Source of the DNA: CAWINX01 sp963837585
GTDB lineage: Bacteria > Actinomycetota > Thermoleophilia > Solirubrobacterales > 70-9
DNA: 64,000 nt
Direction of reading: 5' to 3'
Assembly (NCBI GenBank): GCA_963837585.1
Contig: CAWINX010000004.1
Location: 496,001 to 560,000 of the forward strand
Shown here: one piece after another, positions 1 to 7,086 of the stretch
Layout of the letters: every line of letters begins with the position of its first letter
Numbering within the stretch: position 1 is the stretch's first letter
Notes under the pieces: model-generated
The model's database searches: none
What the model saw: the letters and a program-made list of their open reading frames with translations, nothing else
What the model was told of the DNA's origin: nothing
Made by a program: the position numbers and the translations under genes

Positions 1-1
1 C

Positions 2-382
2 TTCGAGCACGTCGGCCAGGCGACCTTCCCGACCTCCGTCTTCGTCGTCAAGCCGTTCGGAAAAGTCGTAATCTGCGGCGCGACATCGGGCTTCCAGCTC
101 GACTTCGACGTCCGTTACCTCTGGATGCGCCAGAAGCAGATCATCGGATCCCACTTCGCCAACGCCTATGAGTGCATGCGGGCCAACCAGCTGATGGCCG
201 AGGGCAAGATCCGCCCGGTCCTTTGGCAGACGATGGGCTTCGACGGGGTACCCGAGGCCCACCAGTTGCTCCACGAGAACAAGCACCTGGGCAAGATCTC
301 GATCTTGGTCGGCGCCGAATCCGAGGATGAGGGCAGGGTCGACGACGGACCCGGGGCGATCCGGGCGGAGGTGGGTGCCTGA
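2..382 (+). CDS. ccr: Crotonyl-CoA carboxylase/reductase, C-terminal part (5' end outside window)
   Basis: Reads open from the window edge as the last ~126 residues of a medium-chain dehydrogenase/reductase. The stretch FEHVGQATFPTSVFVV, followed by VVICGATSGF and then LWMRQKQIIGSHFAN, is typical of crotonyl-CoA carboxylase/reductase. This NADPH enzyme reductively carboxylates crotonyl-CoA to ethylmalonyl-CoA, the committed step of the ethylmalonyl-CoA pathway. The cytosolic product would feed the mutase encoded at 1817. The stop TGA shares one base with the ATG of the next small gene. An acryloyl-CoA reductase or a polyketide-associated Ccr is possible in principle. The neighbouring ecm and malyl-CoA lyase genes argue for the central-carbon role. 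Confidence 0.9.
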   Translation, partial: FEHVGQATFPTSVFVVKPFGKVVICGATSGFQLDFDVRYLWMRQKQIIGSHFANAYECMRANQLMAEGKIRPVLWQTMGFDGVPEAHQLLHENKHLGKISILVGAESEDEGRVDDGPGAIRAEVGA

Positions 383-675
383 TGGCCGAGGTCTGCATCC
401 TCGACTGGCACGTCACCCCGTTCCGAGCCGATCGCTGGCTCGATGTCTGGGAGCCGGCCGCGGCCAAGATGCCCGCCTATGGCGCCAAGAGCTGGTCGCT
501 GACCCGCTCACTCGACGACCCACTCTCCTTCCAGCAGACTTCCGCATGGGAGAGCCGCGCCGACTTCGAGCGCTACTGGTTCTCGGAGGAAATCGAGGAG
601 GCACGGGCGCAGTCGGTCGGCTTCTACGACCTGCTCATGCTCCCCACCTGGCACACGCTGCTGGCAGTCGAGTAG
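382..675 (+). CDS. Small hypothetical protein coupled to ccr
   Basis: A 97-residue protein with no signal peptide or membrane segment. Its pattern of aromatic residues (FERYWFSEEIEEAR, then FYDLLMLPTWHTLL) is suggestive of a small dimeric alpha-beta barrel, like antibiotic-biosynthesis-monooxygenase or EthD folds, but I cannot name a family. The start ATG overlaps the ccr stop in TGATG, so translation is probably coupled to ccr. A role near the ethylmalonyl-CoA pathway, or just a stable neighbour, is inference only. The stop TAG is followed closely by the convergent clpS gene. Confidence 0.7.
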   Translation: MAEVCILDWHVTPFRADRWLDVWEPAAAKMPAYGAKSWSLTRSLDDPLSFQQTSAWESRADFERYWFSEEIEEARAQSVGFYDLLMLPTWHTLLAVE

Positions 676-694
676 CAGCGGACTCGTAGCTGTC

Positions 695-985
695 TCAGCC
701 GCGCTCCAGGGGCGCCATCGTCAGTCCGGCCCCTTCCAGCTGCTCCCAGTAATGCTCGGCCGGCTCCCGGGGCCCGGTCCAGACGATCGCCTGACCGGTG
801 TTGTGGATGCGGTCGGCGATCGCGTGGCCCTGCGCGAGCGTGACGCCGGGAAGCACGCGGGCAAGCGTCTGAGCGACGTGATCGAAGGTGTTGTGGTTGT
901 CGTTGCGGACGATCACTCGCCAGTTGCCGCCGAGGCCCGAGCCCGGGCCGGCGCTGCGCGGCCGCTCAACGGTCGTAGTCGACAT
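695..985 (-). CDS. clpS: ATP-dependent Clp protease adaptor ClpS
   Basis: A 96-residue protein with a flexible N-terminus of about 25 residues followed by the ClpS core. The conserved NDNHNTFDHVAQTL motif is the variant of NDDxxTxxFV that forms the N-degron pocket. The downstream helices around GHAIADRIHNTGQAIVWTG match the family. ClpS binds the ClpA or ClpC N-domain and delivers N-end rule substrates to ClpP. Length is normal for the family. It is convergent with the ccr operon. The usual actinobacterial neighbours of clpS are not seen here. Confidence 0.92.
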   Translation of the reverse strand: MSTTTVERPRSAGPGSGLGGNWRVIVRNDNHNTFDHVAQTLARVLPGVTLAQGHAIADRIHNTGQAIVWTGPREPAEHYWEQLEGAGLTMAPLERG

Positions 986-1006
986 CGCTTCTGATTATGC
1001 GCTTGC

Positions 1007-1722
1007 TCAGAACGGGCTTGGGACCCGGACGATGACGTCGTCGATGCTGGCAATCGCTCCAGGCGCGTTCTTGGCCGAGCCGACCGCGACGCTGGAGGCG
1101 CGCCCGCTCAGTTCGCCGCCATTGGGGTCGACGACCTCGGCGACCAGCTTGTTCCCTATGAAGGCCGCCAGATCGCAGGCAGCCCTGGTCGGGACCGCTG
1201 GTGACGTTGAAGGCGCGCAGGCGCAGCTTGTTGGCGGCGTTGAGCCCGCGAACGCTGCCCACCGACCTCTCGATCGCCAGGTACTTGATCGAGTGCCCGC
1301 CAAGGTACTTGCGAATCTGGACCTTGCGCTGCAGCGGATAGACGGCGAGCTGGTACTTCTTGCCGCCTCCGGCTCGCAGGCCGACCGCCAGGAACATCTT
1401 CCTGCGCAGGCTCTTCGGGGTGCCGCTCAGCAAGTCGCTCGGTGGCGACGATCTCGAGGTCCCGTCCGACGACCCTGGTCCGGTAGGCGCACTCGGAAGT
1501 GCGCTTGCCGAGCACGATGCGCAGCGCGTGACGAGAGCCGCCTCGGGCGCAGTTGGCGCCGGTCAGCTTGAGCAACTGGCTGCGCTGAGAGTTCGTCTCC
1601 ATCGGGTCGCGGTAGATGGGGATCAGCGATGCGCCGGCTGTCGCGGCGACCGCCAGAGCCGTCGCCAAGGCCGCAACCGCGATGATCACGCGAAATTTTA
1701 TGGATGCTCTCTCGCTATGCAC
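1007..1722 (-). CDS. Secreted or anchored hypothetical protein, reading frame broken twice
   Basis: Three overlapping frames on the minus strand join into one protein. The N-terminus (GTG near 1722) has a hydrophobic segment, IIAVAALATALAVAATAGAS, consistent with a signal peptide or anchor. A basic central part follows (frame change near 1433), then a tail containing AACDLAAFIGNKLVAEV that ends VRVPSPF (frame change near 1195). Continuous protein-like composition across both changes suggests one original gene of roughly 235 residues and two indels. Two further cysteine-containing segments (ANCARGG, SECAYRT) could form disulfides. No family recognised. It faces away from ecm. Confidence 0.5.
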
Positions 1723-1774
1723 TCGCGGGAGCCTAAACACCGCTGCGGGGAAAAGATGCGCCCGCAGGCGCGAT

Positions 1775-1796
1775 GAACGGCGGATTTCCGCCGTTC
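1775..1796. promoter_or_regulatory. Perfect 10-2-10 palindrome upstream of ecm
   Basis: GAACGGCGGA, then TT, then TCCGCCGTTC forms a perfect inverted repeat 20 bases before the ecm start, in the divergent gap with the gene ending at 1722. Symmetry and position fit a dimeric repressor operator. A short transcribed hairpin controlling ecm is the alternative. The cognate regulator is not identifiable from the window. Confidence 0.45.
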
Positions 1797-1816
1797 CCAA
1801 ATATCATTGAGAGTCG

Positions 1817-3811
1817 ATGCCCGAACACCGCCTCCCCGAGCGCGACCGCCCCTGGGTGATGCGCACCTACGCGGGGCATTCCGACGCCCGCCGTTCCAAC
1901 GAGCTCTACCGGCGCAACCTTGCGAAGGGCCAGACCGGCCTCTCGGTCGCCTTCGACCTGCCGACCCAGACCGGCTATGACCCGGATCACGTCCTCGCCC
2001 GCGGCGAGGTCGGCAAGGTCGGCGTCTCGATCGCCCACAAAGGCGACATGCACCAGCTCTTCGACGCCATCCCGCTCGATGAGATGAACACCTCGATGAC
2101 GATCAACGCGACCGCCGCCTGGCTGCTCGGCCTCTACGTCACGGTCGCCGAGGAGAACGGCGTCGAGCGCGCCAAGCTGAAGGGCACCACCCAGAACGAC
2201 ATCATCAAGGAGTACCTCTCGCGCGGCACCTACGCCTTCCCGCCGGAGCCATCGATGCGCCTGATCGCCGACATGGTCGCCTTCACCGTCAACGAGGTGC
2301 CGAGTTGGAATCCGACCAACATCTGCAGCTACCACCTCCAGGAGGCGGGCGCGACCCCGGTTCAGGAGATCGCCTACGCGCTCTCCACCGGCATCGCCGT
2401 CCTCGACGAGGTGAAAGCGCGCGGCCAGGTCGCCGACGAGGACTTCCCGAAGGTGTTCGGACGCATCTCCTTCTTCGTCAACGCCGGGATCCGCCTGGTC
2501 GAGGAGATCGCCAAGCTGCGCGCGATGGGCGCGCTCTGGAACGAGATCGGCCGCGAGCGCTACGGGGTGACCGACGAGAAGATGCTGCGCTTCCGCTACG
2601 GCGTTCAGGTCAACAGCCTCGGCCTCACCGAGGCGCAGCCCGAGAACAACATCCAGCGCATCGTCCTCGAAGCGCTCGCCGTAACCCTCTCCCGCGATGC
2701 CCGCGCCCGGGCGATCCAGCTTCCCGCCTGGAACGAGGCGATGGGGCTGCCCCGGCCCTGGGACCAGCAGTGGAGCCTGCGCATCCAGCAGGTGCTCGCC
2801 AACGAGACCGACCTGCTCGAATACCCCGACATCTTCGAAGGCTCGAAGGTGATGGACGGTCTGGTCGAGGAGCTGACCGACGGCGCCAAGGTGGAGATGG
2901 CCGTGGTCGAGGAGCACGGCGGCGCCGTCGAGGCCGTCCCCTACATGAAGGCGCGCCTGGTCGAGTCCCACCGCGAGCGAGTGGCGCGGATCGAACGCGG
3001 CGAGCAGAAGGTGATCGGCCAAAACAGCTTCACCGAGACCGAGGACTCGCCGCTCACCGCCGGCGCCGACGGCGGCATCCTCACCCCCGACCCCGAGGTC
3101 GAACGCGAGCGGGTCGAGGCGCTGGAGGGCTGGAGGGCCGACCGCGACGACGCTGCGGTCGCCGCCGCGCTCGCCGAGCTCGCCAGGGTGGCGGAGGCCG
3201 ACGACGAGAACATCATGCCGGCGACGATCGCCGCCGCCAAGGCGGGCGCCACCACCGGCGAGTGGGCCCAAACGCTTCGCGACGCCTTCGGCGACTACCG
3301 CGCCCCGACCGGGGTCGGCGCCGCTGCCCCCGCCGCCGACCGCGAGCAGCTCGCCGAGATCCGCCGCCAGGTCGACGAGGTCTCCGAGCGGATCGGGCAC
3401 CGGATCAAGATCCTGGTCGGCAAGCCGGGACTCGACGGGCACTCCAATGGCTCCGAACAGGTGGCGCTGCGCGCCCGCGACGTCGGCATGGAGGTCGTCT
3501 ACCAGGGCATCCGCCTCACCCCGGAGCAGATCGCCGAATCGGCGCTGCAGGAGGACGTCGACGTGGTCGGCCTCTCGATCCTCTCCGGCTCCCACCTGGA
3601 GCTGATCCCGGAGGTGGTTCGGATGCTGCGCGAGGAGGGCCTCGACGTCCCGGTGGTGGTCGGCGGGATCATCCCGGTCGCCGACGCCGAGCGGCTTCGC
3701 GCGGCCGGCGTCGACGGCGTCTACACGCCCAAGGACTTCGACATCAACCGAATCATGAGTGAGATCGTCGACCTCGTCGCCCAGCGCAGCGGCGAGCCCG
3801 CTCATGCCTGA
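1817..3811 (+). CDS. ecm: Ethylmalonyl-CoA mutase (B12-dependent)
   Basis: A 664-residue single-chain acyl-CoA mutase. The N-terminal TIM-barrel part begins RPWVMRTYAGHSDARRSN and includes GLSVAFDLPTQTGYDPDH and TQNDIIKEYLSRGTY. The C-terminal B12-binding domain (from about residue 530) has KPGLDGHSNGSEQ, the DxHxxG cobalamin motif, and GLSILSGSH. Length and motifs match the MeaA/Ecm subgroup better than two-subunit methylmalonyl-CoA mutase. It would isomerise (2R)-ethylmalonyl-CoA to (2S)-methylsuccinyl-CoA. Linkage to ccr, a malyl-CoA lyase, a MaoC hydratase and an acyl-CoA dehydrogenase supports this. A methylmalonyl-CoA mutase role is less likely because no small subunit or MeaB is adjacent. 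Confidence 0.88.
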   Translation: MPEHRLPERDRPWVMRTYAGHSDARRSNELYRRNLAKGQTGLSVAFDLPTQTGYDPDHVLARGEVGKVGVSIAHKGDMHQLFDAIPLDEMNTSMTINATAAWLLGLYVTVAEENGVERAKLKGTTQNDIIKEYLSRGTYAFPPEPSMRLIADMVAFTVNEVPSWNPTNICSYHLQEAGATPVQEIAYALSTGIAVLDEVKARGQVADEDFPKVFGRISFFVNAGIRLVEEIAKLRAMGALWNEIGRERYGVTDEKMLRFRYGVQVNSLGLTEAQPENNIQRIVLEALAVTLSRDARARAIQLPAWNEAMGLPRPWDQQWSLRIQQVLANETDLLEYPDIFEGSKVMDGLVEELTDGAKVEMAVVEEHGGAVEAVPYMKARLVESHRERVARIERGEQKVIGQNSFTETEDSPLTAGADGGILTPDPEVERERVEALEGWRADRDDAAVAAALAELARVAEADDENIMPATIAAAKAGATTGEWAQTLRDAFGDYRAPTGVGAAAPAADREQLAEIRRQVDEVSERIGHRIKILVGKPGLDGHSNGSEQVALRARDVGMEVVYQGIRLTPEQIAESALQEDVDVVGLSILSGSHLELIPEVVRMLREEGLDVPVVVGGIIPVADAERLRAAGVDGVYTPKDFDINRIMSEIVDLVAQRSGEPAHA

Positions 3812-4367
3812 GGACGAGAGCCGCTCGGCCTGGCTGCGCTGCTACCGCTGCTGGTCGCAGAATCTCGAGATCCAGATCCACTACGACGCGATCCGCCGCG
3901 TCGACCCCGACTCCGGGGTTCCCGCGGAGGGAGTCGACGAAGTCCAGGAGGCGGTCGTGCAGTGCATGGACTGCATGCACGACCAGCCCCACCTCACCTT
4001 CCAGGGCGACCGTGTCGTCCCGATCGAGGACCGCTGGGAGCGGATGGTCGCCGGCACCCCATGGGTCGCCTCCTGCACCGTCACCGTCGATCAGGACCGG
4101 GTCGAGACCTGCGCCGGCCCGGAGGCGATCGAATTCCTCACCTACGGCGCCTTCGGCGACGCCGGCGTGCGCGAGTTCTTCACCCACGTCCGCTTCCACA
4201 AGCACGACGAGGAACGGATCGTCGTCCACCTCCTGGTCGAGCTCTACGCCCGCTCCGCCGAGGAGGCCTCCGAGGTGCTCGAGGAGGCCGCTCAGGGCCC
4301 GCTCGAGATCACCTCGCTGGCGGAGGAGTCACGACCCCCGGCCCACGCCTCGGGCGAGGCGCATTAG
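3804..4367 (+). CDS. Unknown protein with two CxxC motifs, coupled to ecm
   Basis: The 187-residue frame starts at the ATG that lies inside the last 8 bases of ecm, so translation is very likely coupled. Cysteine pairs at residues 13/16 (CYRC) and 54/57 (CMDC) suggest one zinc-ribbon site in the N-terminal third. The rest is acidic, with VRFHKHDEERIVVHLLVELYA and a helical EEASEVLEEAA stretch. No signal peptide or membrane segment. No family recognised. Position suggests a partner of the ethylmalonyl-CoA pathway, perhaps an accessory protein of the mutase, but that is inference. It ends 7 bases before the convergent MaoC gene. Confidence 0.75.
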   Translation: MPEDESRSAWLRCYRCWSQNLEIQIHYDAIRRVDPDSGVPAEGVDEVQEAVVQCMDCMHDQPHLTFQGDRVVPIEDRWERMVAGTPWVASCTVTVDQDRVETCAGPEAIEFLTYGAFGDAGVREFFTHVRFHKHDEERIVVHLLVELYARSAEEASEVLEEAAQGPLEITSLAEESRPPAHASGEAH

Positions 4368-4373
4368 ACGGCC

Positions 4374-4892
4374 TTAAGCGCCAGGGTTTTTGCGCGGCAC
4401 CAGGACGAGGCGCTTGAACTCGGCGACGAGGACGCCGTCCTGGTTAAGCACCCGGGTGTGGACCTTGACGACGCCGCGGTCGGGCTTCGACTTGGACGGC
4501 TTCACGTCGAGGACCTCGGTCTCGCAGAACAGGGTGTCGCCGTGGAAGACCGGGTTGGGGTGGCTGAGCTCCTCGGTCGCGAGGTTGGCGATCGCCTTGC
4601 CGGAGACGTCGGAGACCGACATGCCGAGGGCGAGCGAGTAGACCAGCGGCCCGACCACCACGTTGCGGCCCTGCTGGGAGCCCTTCGCGTAGACGTCGTT
4701 GAGGTGGAGCGGATGGTGATTCATCGTGATCAGGCAGAAGAGGTGGTCGTCGGACTCGGTCACGGTCTTCGCCGGCCAGTGCTTGTAGATGGCGCCGACC
4801 TCGAACTCCTCGAGGTAGCGGCCGTAGCTGTGAGCGCCGGAAGCCTCGCGCTCGGCCTGATCGGTGGTCAGCTCGTACGTCTTCTCACTCAT
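4374..4892 (-). CDS. MaoC-family hydratase, candidate mesaconyl-CoA hydratase
   Basis: A 172-residue single hot-dog domain. The hydratase signature region reads MNHHPLHLNDVYAKGS, related to the D..NP.H...YA motif of R-specific enoyl-CoA hydratases, with the histidine kept. FEVGAIYKHWPAKTVTESD and NPVFHGDTLFCETEVL are typical MaoC features. Proteobacterial mesaconyl-CoA hydratase is about twice this length, so a one-domain version is assigned by context: it sits beside ecm and follows an acyl-CoA dehydrogenase and an SCP2 protein on the same strand. It would make beta-methylmalyl-CoA for the lyase at 7087. A general enoyl-CoA hydratase is the alternative. A good ribosome site (AGAGGAG) precedes the start. 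Confidence 0.75.
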   Translation of the reverse strand: MSEKTYELTTDQAEREASGAHSYGRYLEEFEVGAIYKHWPAKTVTESDDHLFCLITMNHHPLHLNDVYAKGSQQGRNVVVGPLVYSLALGMSVSDVSGKAIANLATEELSHPNPVFHGDTLFCETEVLDVKPSKSKPDRGVVKVHTRVLNQDGVLVAEFKRLVLVPRKNPGA

Positions 4893-4963
4893 CGCTTGCG
4901 GAATCTCCTCTGGATTGGACGGCGCGGGATGCTACCCGCGCGACGCGGTTTGGGCGGCGCCGC

Positions 4964-5326
4964 TCAGTGGACTTTTTTAAGCCGGGCGCGCTGTTCCTGG
5001 CGCTCGACGACCTGGGCGACCAACTTCAGCACGTTGGAGTCGCCGGTCGCCTTGATGTGGCCGGTCTCATAGGCCTTGCGATAGCTCTTCACGGTGCCGC
5101 GCTCGGCCAGCTCGTTGAACTGGGGACGATCGATCTGGACCAGGACCCGCTCGTCCTGGGAGAGGTCCTTGGAGATTTTCGGCCCCGGCAACTCGACTCT
5201 GTAGAGCTGGATGTCGCCGCGCCCTTTCAGCTCGAGGCCGAAGACGAGTTTCAATTTCTGCATGGCCGGAACCTCGGCCTGAAACCGCTCCACCGCAGTC
5301 CGGATCAGGTCGGCGGTCGAGGCCAT
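4964..5326 (-). CDS. SCP2-like sterol/lipid-binding domain protein
   Basis: A 120-residue protein that fits one SCP2 domain: LKLVFGLELKGRGDIQLYRVELPGP, then KDERVLVQIDRPQFNELAE-like strands and a C-terminal helix with KATGDSNVLKLVAQV. Such domains bind acyl-CoA or other lipids in a hydrophobic tunnel. It starts four bases after the stop of the acyl-CoA dehydrogenase, so the two are one operon with the MaoC gene downstream. It may present or buffer CoA thioesters for that enzyme; that is inference. No catalytic residues are expected. Confidence 0.75.
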   Translation of the reverse strand: MASTADLIRTAVERFQAEVPAMQKLKLVFGLELKGRGDIQLYRVELPGPKISKDLSQDERVLVQIDRPQFNELAERGTVKSYRKAYETGHIKATGDSNVLKLVAQVVERQEQRARLKKVH

Positions 5327-5330
5327 CCGT

Positions 5331-6545
5331 CTAGATCTTGTGCCTCTGTAGGAGCTTCTTGCCGATCACCATGCGCTGGATCTCCGAGGTCCCCTCGCCG
5401 ATCAGCAGCAGCGGCGCGTCGCGGTAGAGGCGCTCGATCTCGTACTCCTTCGAGTAGCCGTAGCCGCCGTGGATGCGGAAGCACTCCTCGACGCACTCCT
5501 TGCCGGTCTCGGAAGCGAGGAGCTTCGCCATCCCGGCCTCCAGGTCCGAGCGCACGCCGGCGTCCTTCATCCGGGCGGCCTTGCGGGTGACCAGGCGCGC
5601 CGCTTCGATCTTGGTCGCCATGTCGGCGAGCTTGAACTGGATCGCCTGGTGCTGGGCGATCGGCTTGCCAAAGGTTTTGCGCTCCTGGCTGTAGCGGAGG
5701 GCCAGTTCGAGGGCGCGCTGGGCGATCCCGACGCCGCGCGCGGCGACGTTGACCCGACCGACCTCGAGCGCGTCCATCATCTGCACGAAGCCCTCGCCGA
5801 CGCCGGCCTCCTCGCCGCCCAGAACCCGCTCGGGCGGGCAGCGATAGCCGTCGTAGACCAACTCGGTCGACTCGACGCCCTTGTAGCCCATCTTCTTGAT
5901 CTTGGGCGGGACGACAAGGCCCTTGTAGTCGCCGGTGTTCTCCTCGACCCAGGGCTCCTTCTCGGTGATGAAGCAGGTCATCCCCTTGTAGGGCGGATCG
6001 GCCTTGGTGTCGGTCTTCATCAGCACGAAAACGACGCTGGATCCGAGCCCGTTGGTGACCCACATCTTCTGGCCGTTCAGCTCCCAGTTGCCGTCCTCGC
6101 CCTTCTTGGCGGTGGACTTGATGCCCTGGACGTCGGAGCCGACCTCGGGCTCGGAGAGCGAGAAGGCGGCGCGGATCTCGCCGGTCGCCATCTTCGGCAG
6201 GAAGTAGTCCTTCTGCTCGTCGGTACCGAACTTCATCAGCAGGTAGGAGCCGATGAAGTGGGTGTTGACGACGCCGGAGATCGAGATCCAGCCGCGCGAG
6301 AGCTCCTCGACGATCATCGCGTAGGTCGTCAGGTCCAGCCCCATCCCGCCGTACTCCTCGGGAATCGTCACCCCGAAGAGGCCGAGCTCTTTCATCTGCT
6401 CGACGATCGGCTCCGGGAAGGAATCCTCGTGGTCGTAATGCTCGGCGTTGGGGATGATCTGCTCGTCGGCGAACTGGCGGACCATCTCGGTGATGTCACG
6501 CTGGATGTCGGTCTGCTCGCTGAAGGCGGCGGTATCTACGGCCAT
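5331..6545 (-). CDS. Acyl-CoA dehydrogenase, candidate methylsuccinyl-CoA dehydrogenase
   Basis: A full-length FAD acyl-CoA dehydrogenase of 404 residues from the MAVDTAAF start. It shows FGVTIPEEYGGMGLDL, SEPEVGSDVQGIKS, the MWVTNG substrate loop, RKTFGKPIAQHQAIQFKLADM and the C-terminal IHGGYGYSKEY. The catalytic glutamate is kept in IGEGTSEIQ. It heads an operon with the SCP2 protein and MaoC hydratase, facing the malyl-CoA lyase. In the ethylmalonyl-CoA pathway the dehydrogenase turns methylsuccinyl-CoA into mesaconyl-CoA. Proteobacterial Mcd is longer (about 550 residues), so the assignment rests on context. A general short-chain dehydrogenase is possible. Confidence 0.85.
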   Translation of the reverse strand: MAVDTAAFSEQTDIQRDITEMVRQFADEQIIPNAEHYDHEDSFPEPIVEQMKELGLFGVTIPEEYGGMGLDLTTYAMIVEELSRGWISISGVVNTHFIGSYLLMKFGTDEQKDYFLPKMATGEIRAAFSLSEPEVGSDVQGIKSTAKKGEDGNWELNGQKMWVTNGLGSSVVFVLMKTDTKADPPYKGMTCFITEKEPWVEENTGDYKGLVVPPKIKKMGYKGVESTELVYDGYRCPPERVLGGEEAGVGEGFVQMMDALEVGRVNVAARGVGIAQRALELALRYSQERKTFGKPIAQHQAIQFKLADMATKIEAARLVTRKAARMKDAGVRSDLEAGMAKLLASETGKECVEECFRIHGGYGYSKEYEIERLYRDAPLLLIGEGTSEIQRMVIGKKLLQRHKI

Positions 6546-6585
6546 TGCTCCTGGTCTCAAGTCGGGTGCGGGAGCGCCGGCGGCG

Positions 6586-6981
6586 TCAGAGCCCTGCCGG
6601 CGCGGAAGCCGAAGGATATCGGCGCGGCAGCTGCTCCAGCTTGCGAAGCCTGCGAATCACGTTGTTGGCGCGCTCGGTGAAGCTGCGGAGGCTCTCGTCC
6701 TCGAGGCCCGCGACCGGCCCTGCGGAGCGCACCGTCCCCCGACCGACCCGAAGCTCGACATCGAGCGCGGTGGCCGCGGCCCGCTCGGCGGTCTTCGCCG
6801 CTCGGCGGGCCTGCTCGGCGGCATCGAGCGCCGCCGCTCCGACCGTCATCACCGCCGCCTCGGAGGCGCGCGCCGTCGCCAGCGCCTCGTCGATCCGCTG
6901 CTCGAGCTCGCTCAGCAGGGGCGGCGTGGCGGCCTCGGGCAGCAGCCAGTCCTGCGTGCGGTCGCGCGCGGCGGCATCCAT
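6586..6981 (-). CDS. Alanine-rich helical hypothetical protein
   Basis: A 131-residue protein dominated by Ala, Arg and Glu with heptad-like spacing from about residue 22 to 80 (ELEQRIDEALATARASEAA onwards), so a coiled coil or helical bundle is likely. No signal peptide, membrane segment or cysteine. It lies 40 bases upstream of the acyl-CoA dehydrogenase on the same strand and may be its first operon gene. Codon use matches its neighbours. No family recognised. Confidence 0.55.
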   Translation of the reverse strand: MDAAARDRTQDWLLPEAATPPLLSELEQRIDEALATARASEAAVMTVGAAALDAAEQARRAAKTAERAAATALDVELRVGRGTVRSAGPVAGLEDESLRSFTERANNVIRRLRKLEQLPRRYPSASAPAGL

Positions 6982-7086
6982 GGCTCAAACTACGGCGACG
7001 GTGCCCGAAAGTCCTGCTGCTCCGCGGCCCGATCCGCGTTTGACTAGATTTCGCCCGGCCAACGAACCGAACTACCGAGGAGCAGC

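Noticed and set aside
1733..3805. 690-residue open frame on the minus strand opposite ecm
   Set aside because: It is a low-complexity shadow of a high-GC gene in the third codon position; the plus strand encodes a clear mutase.
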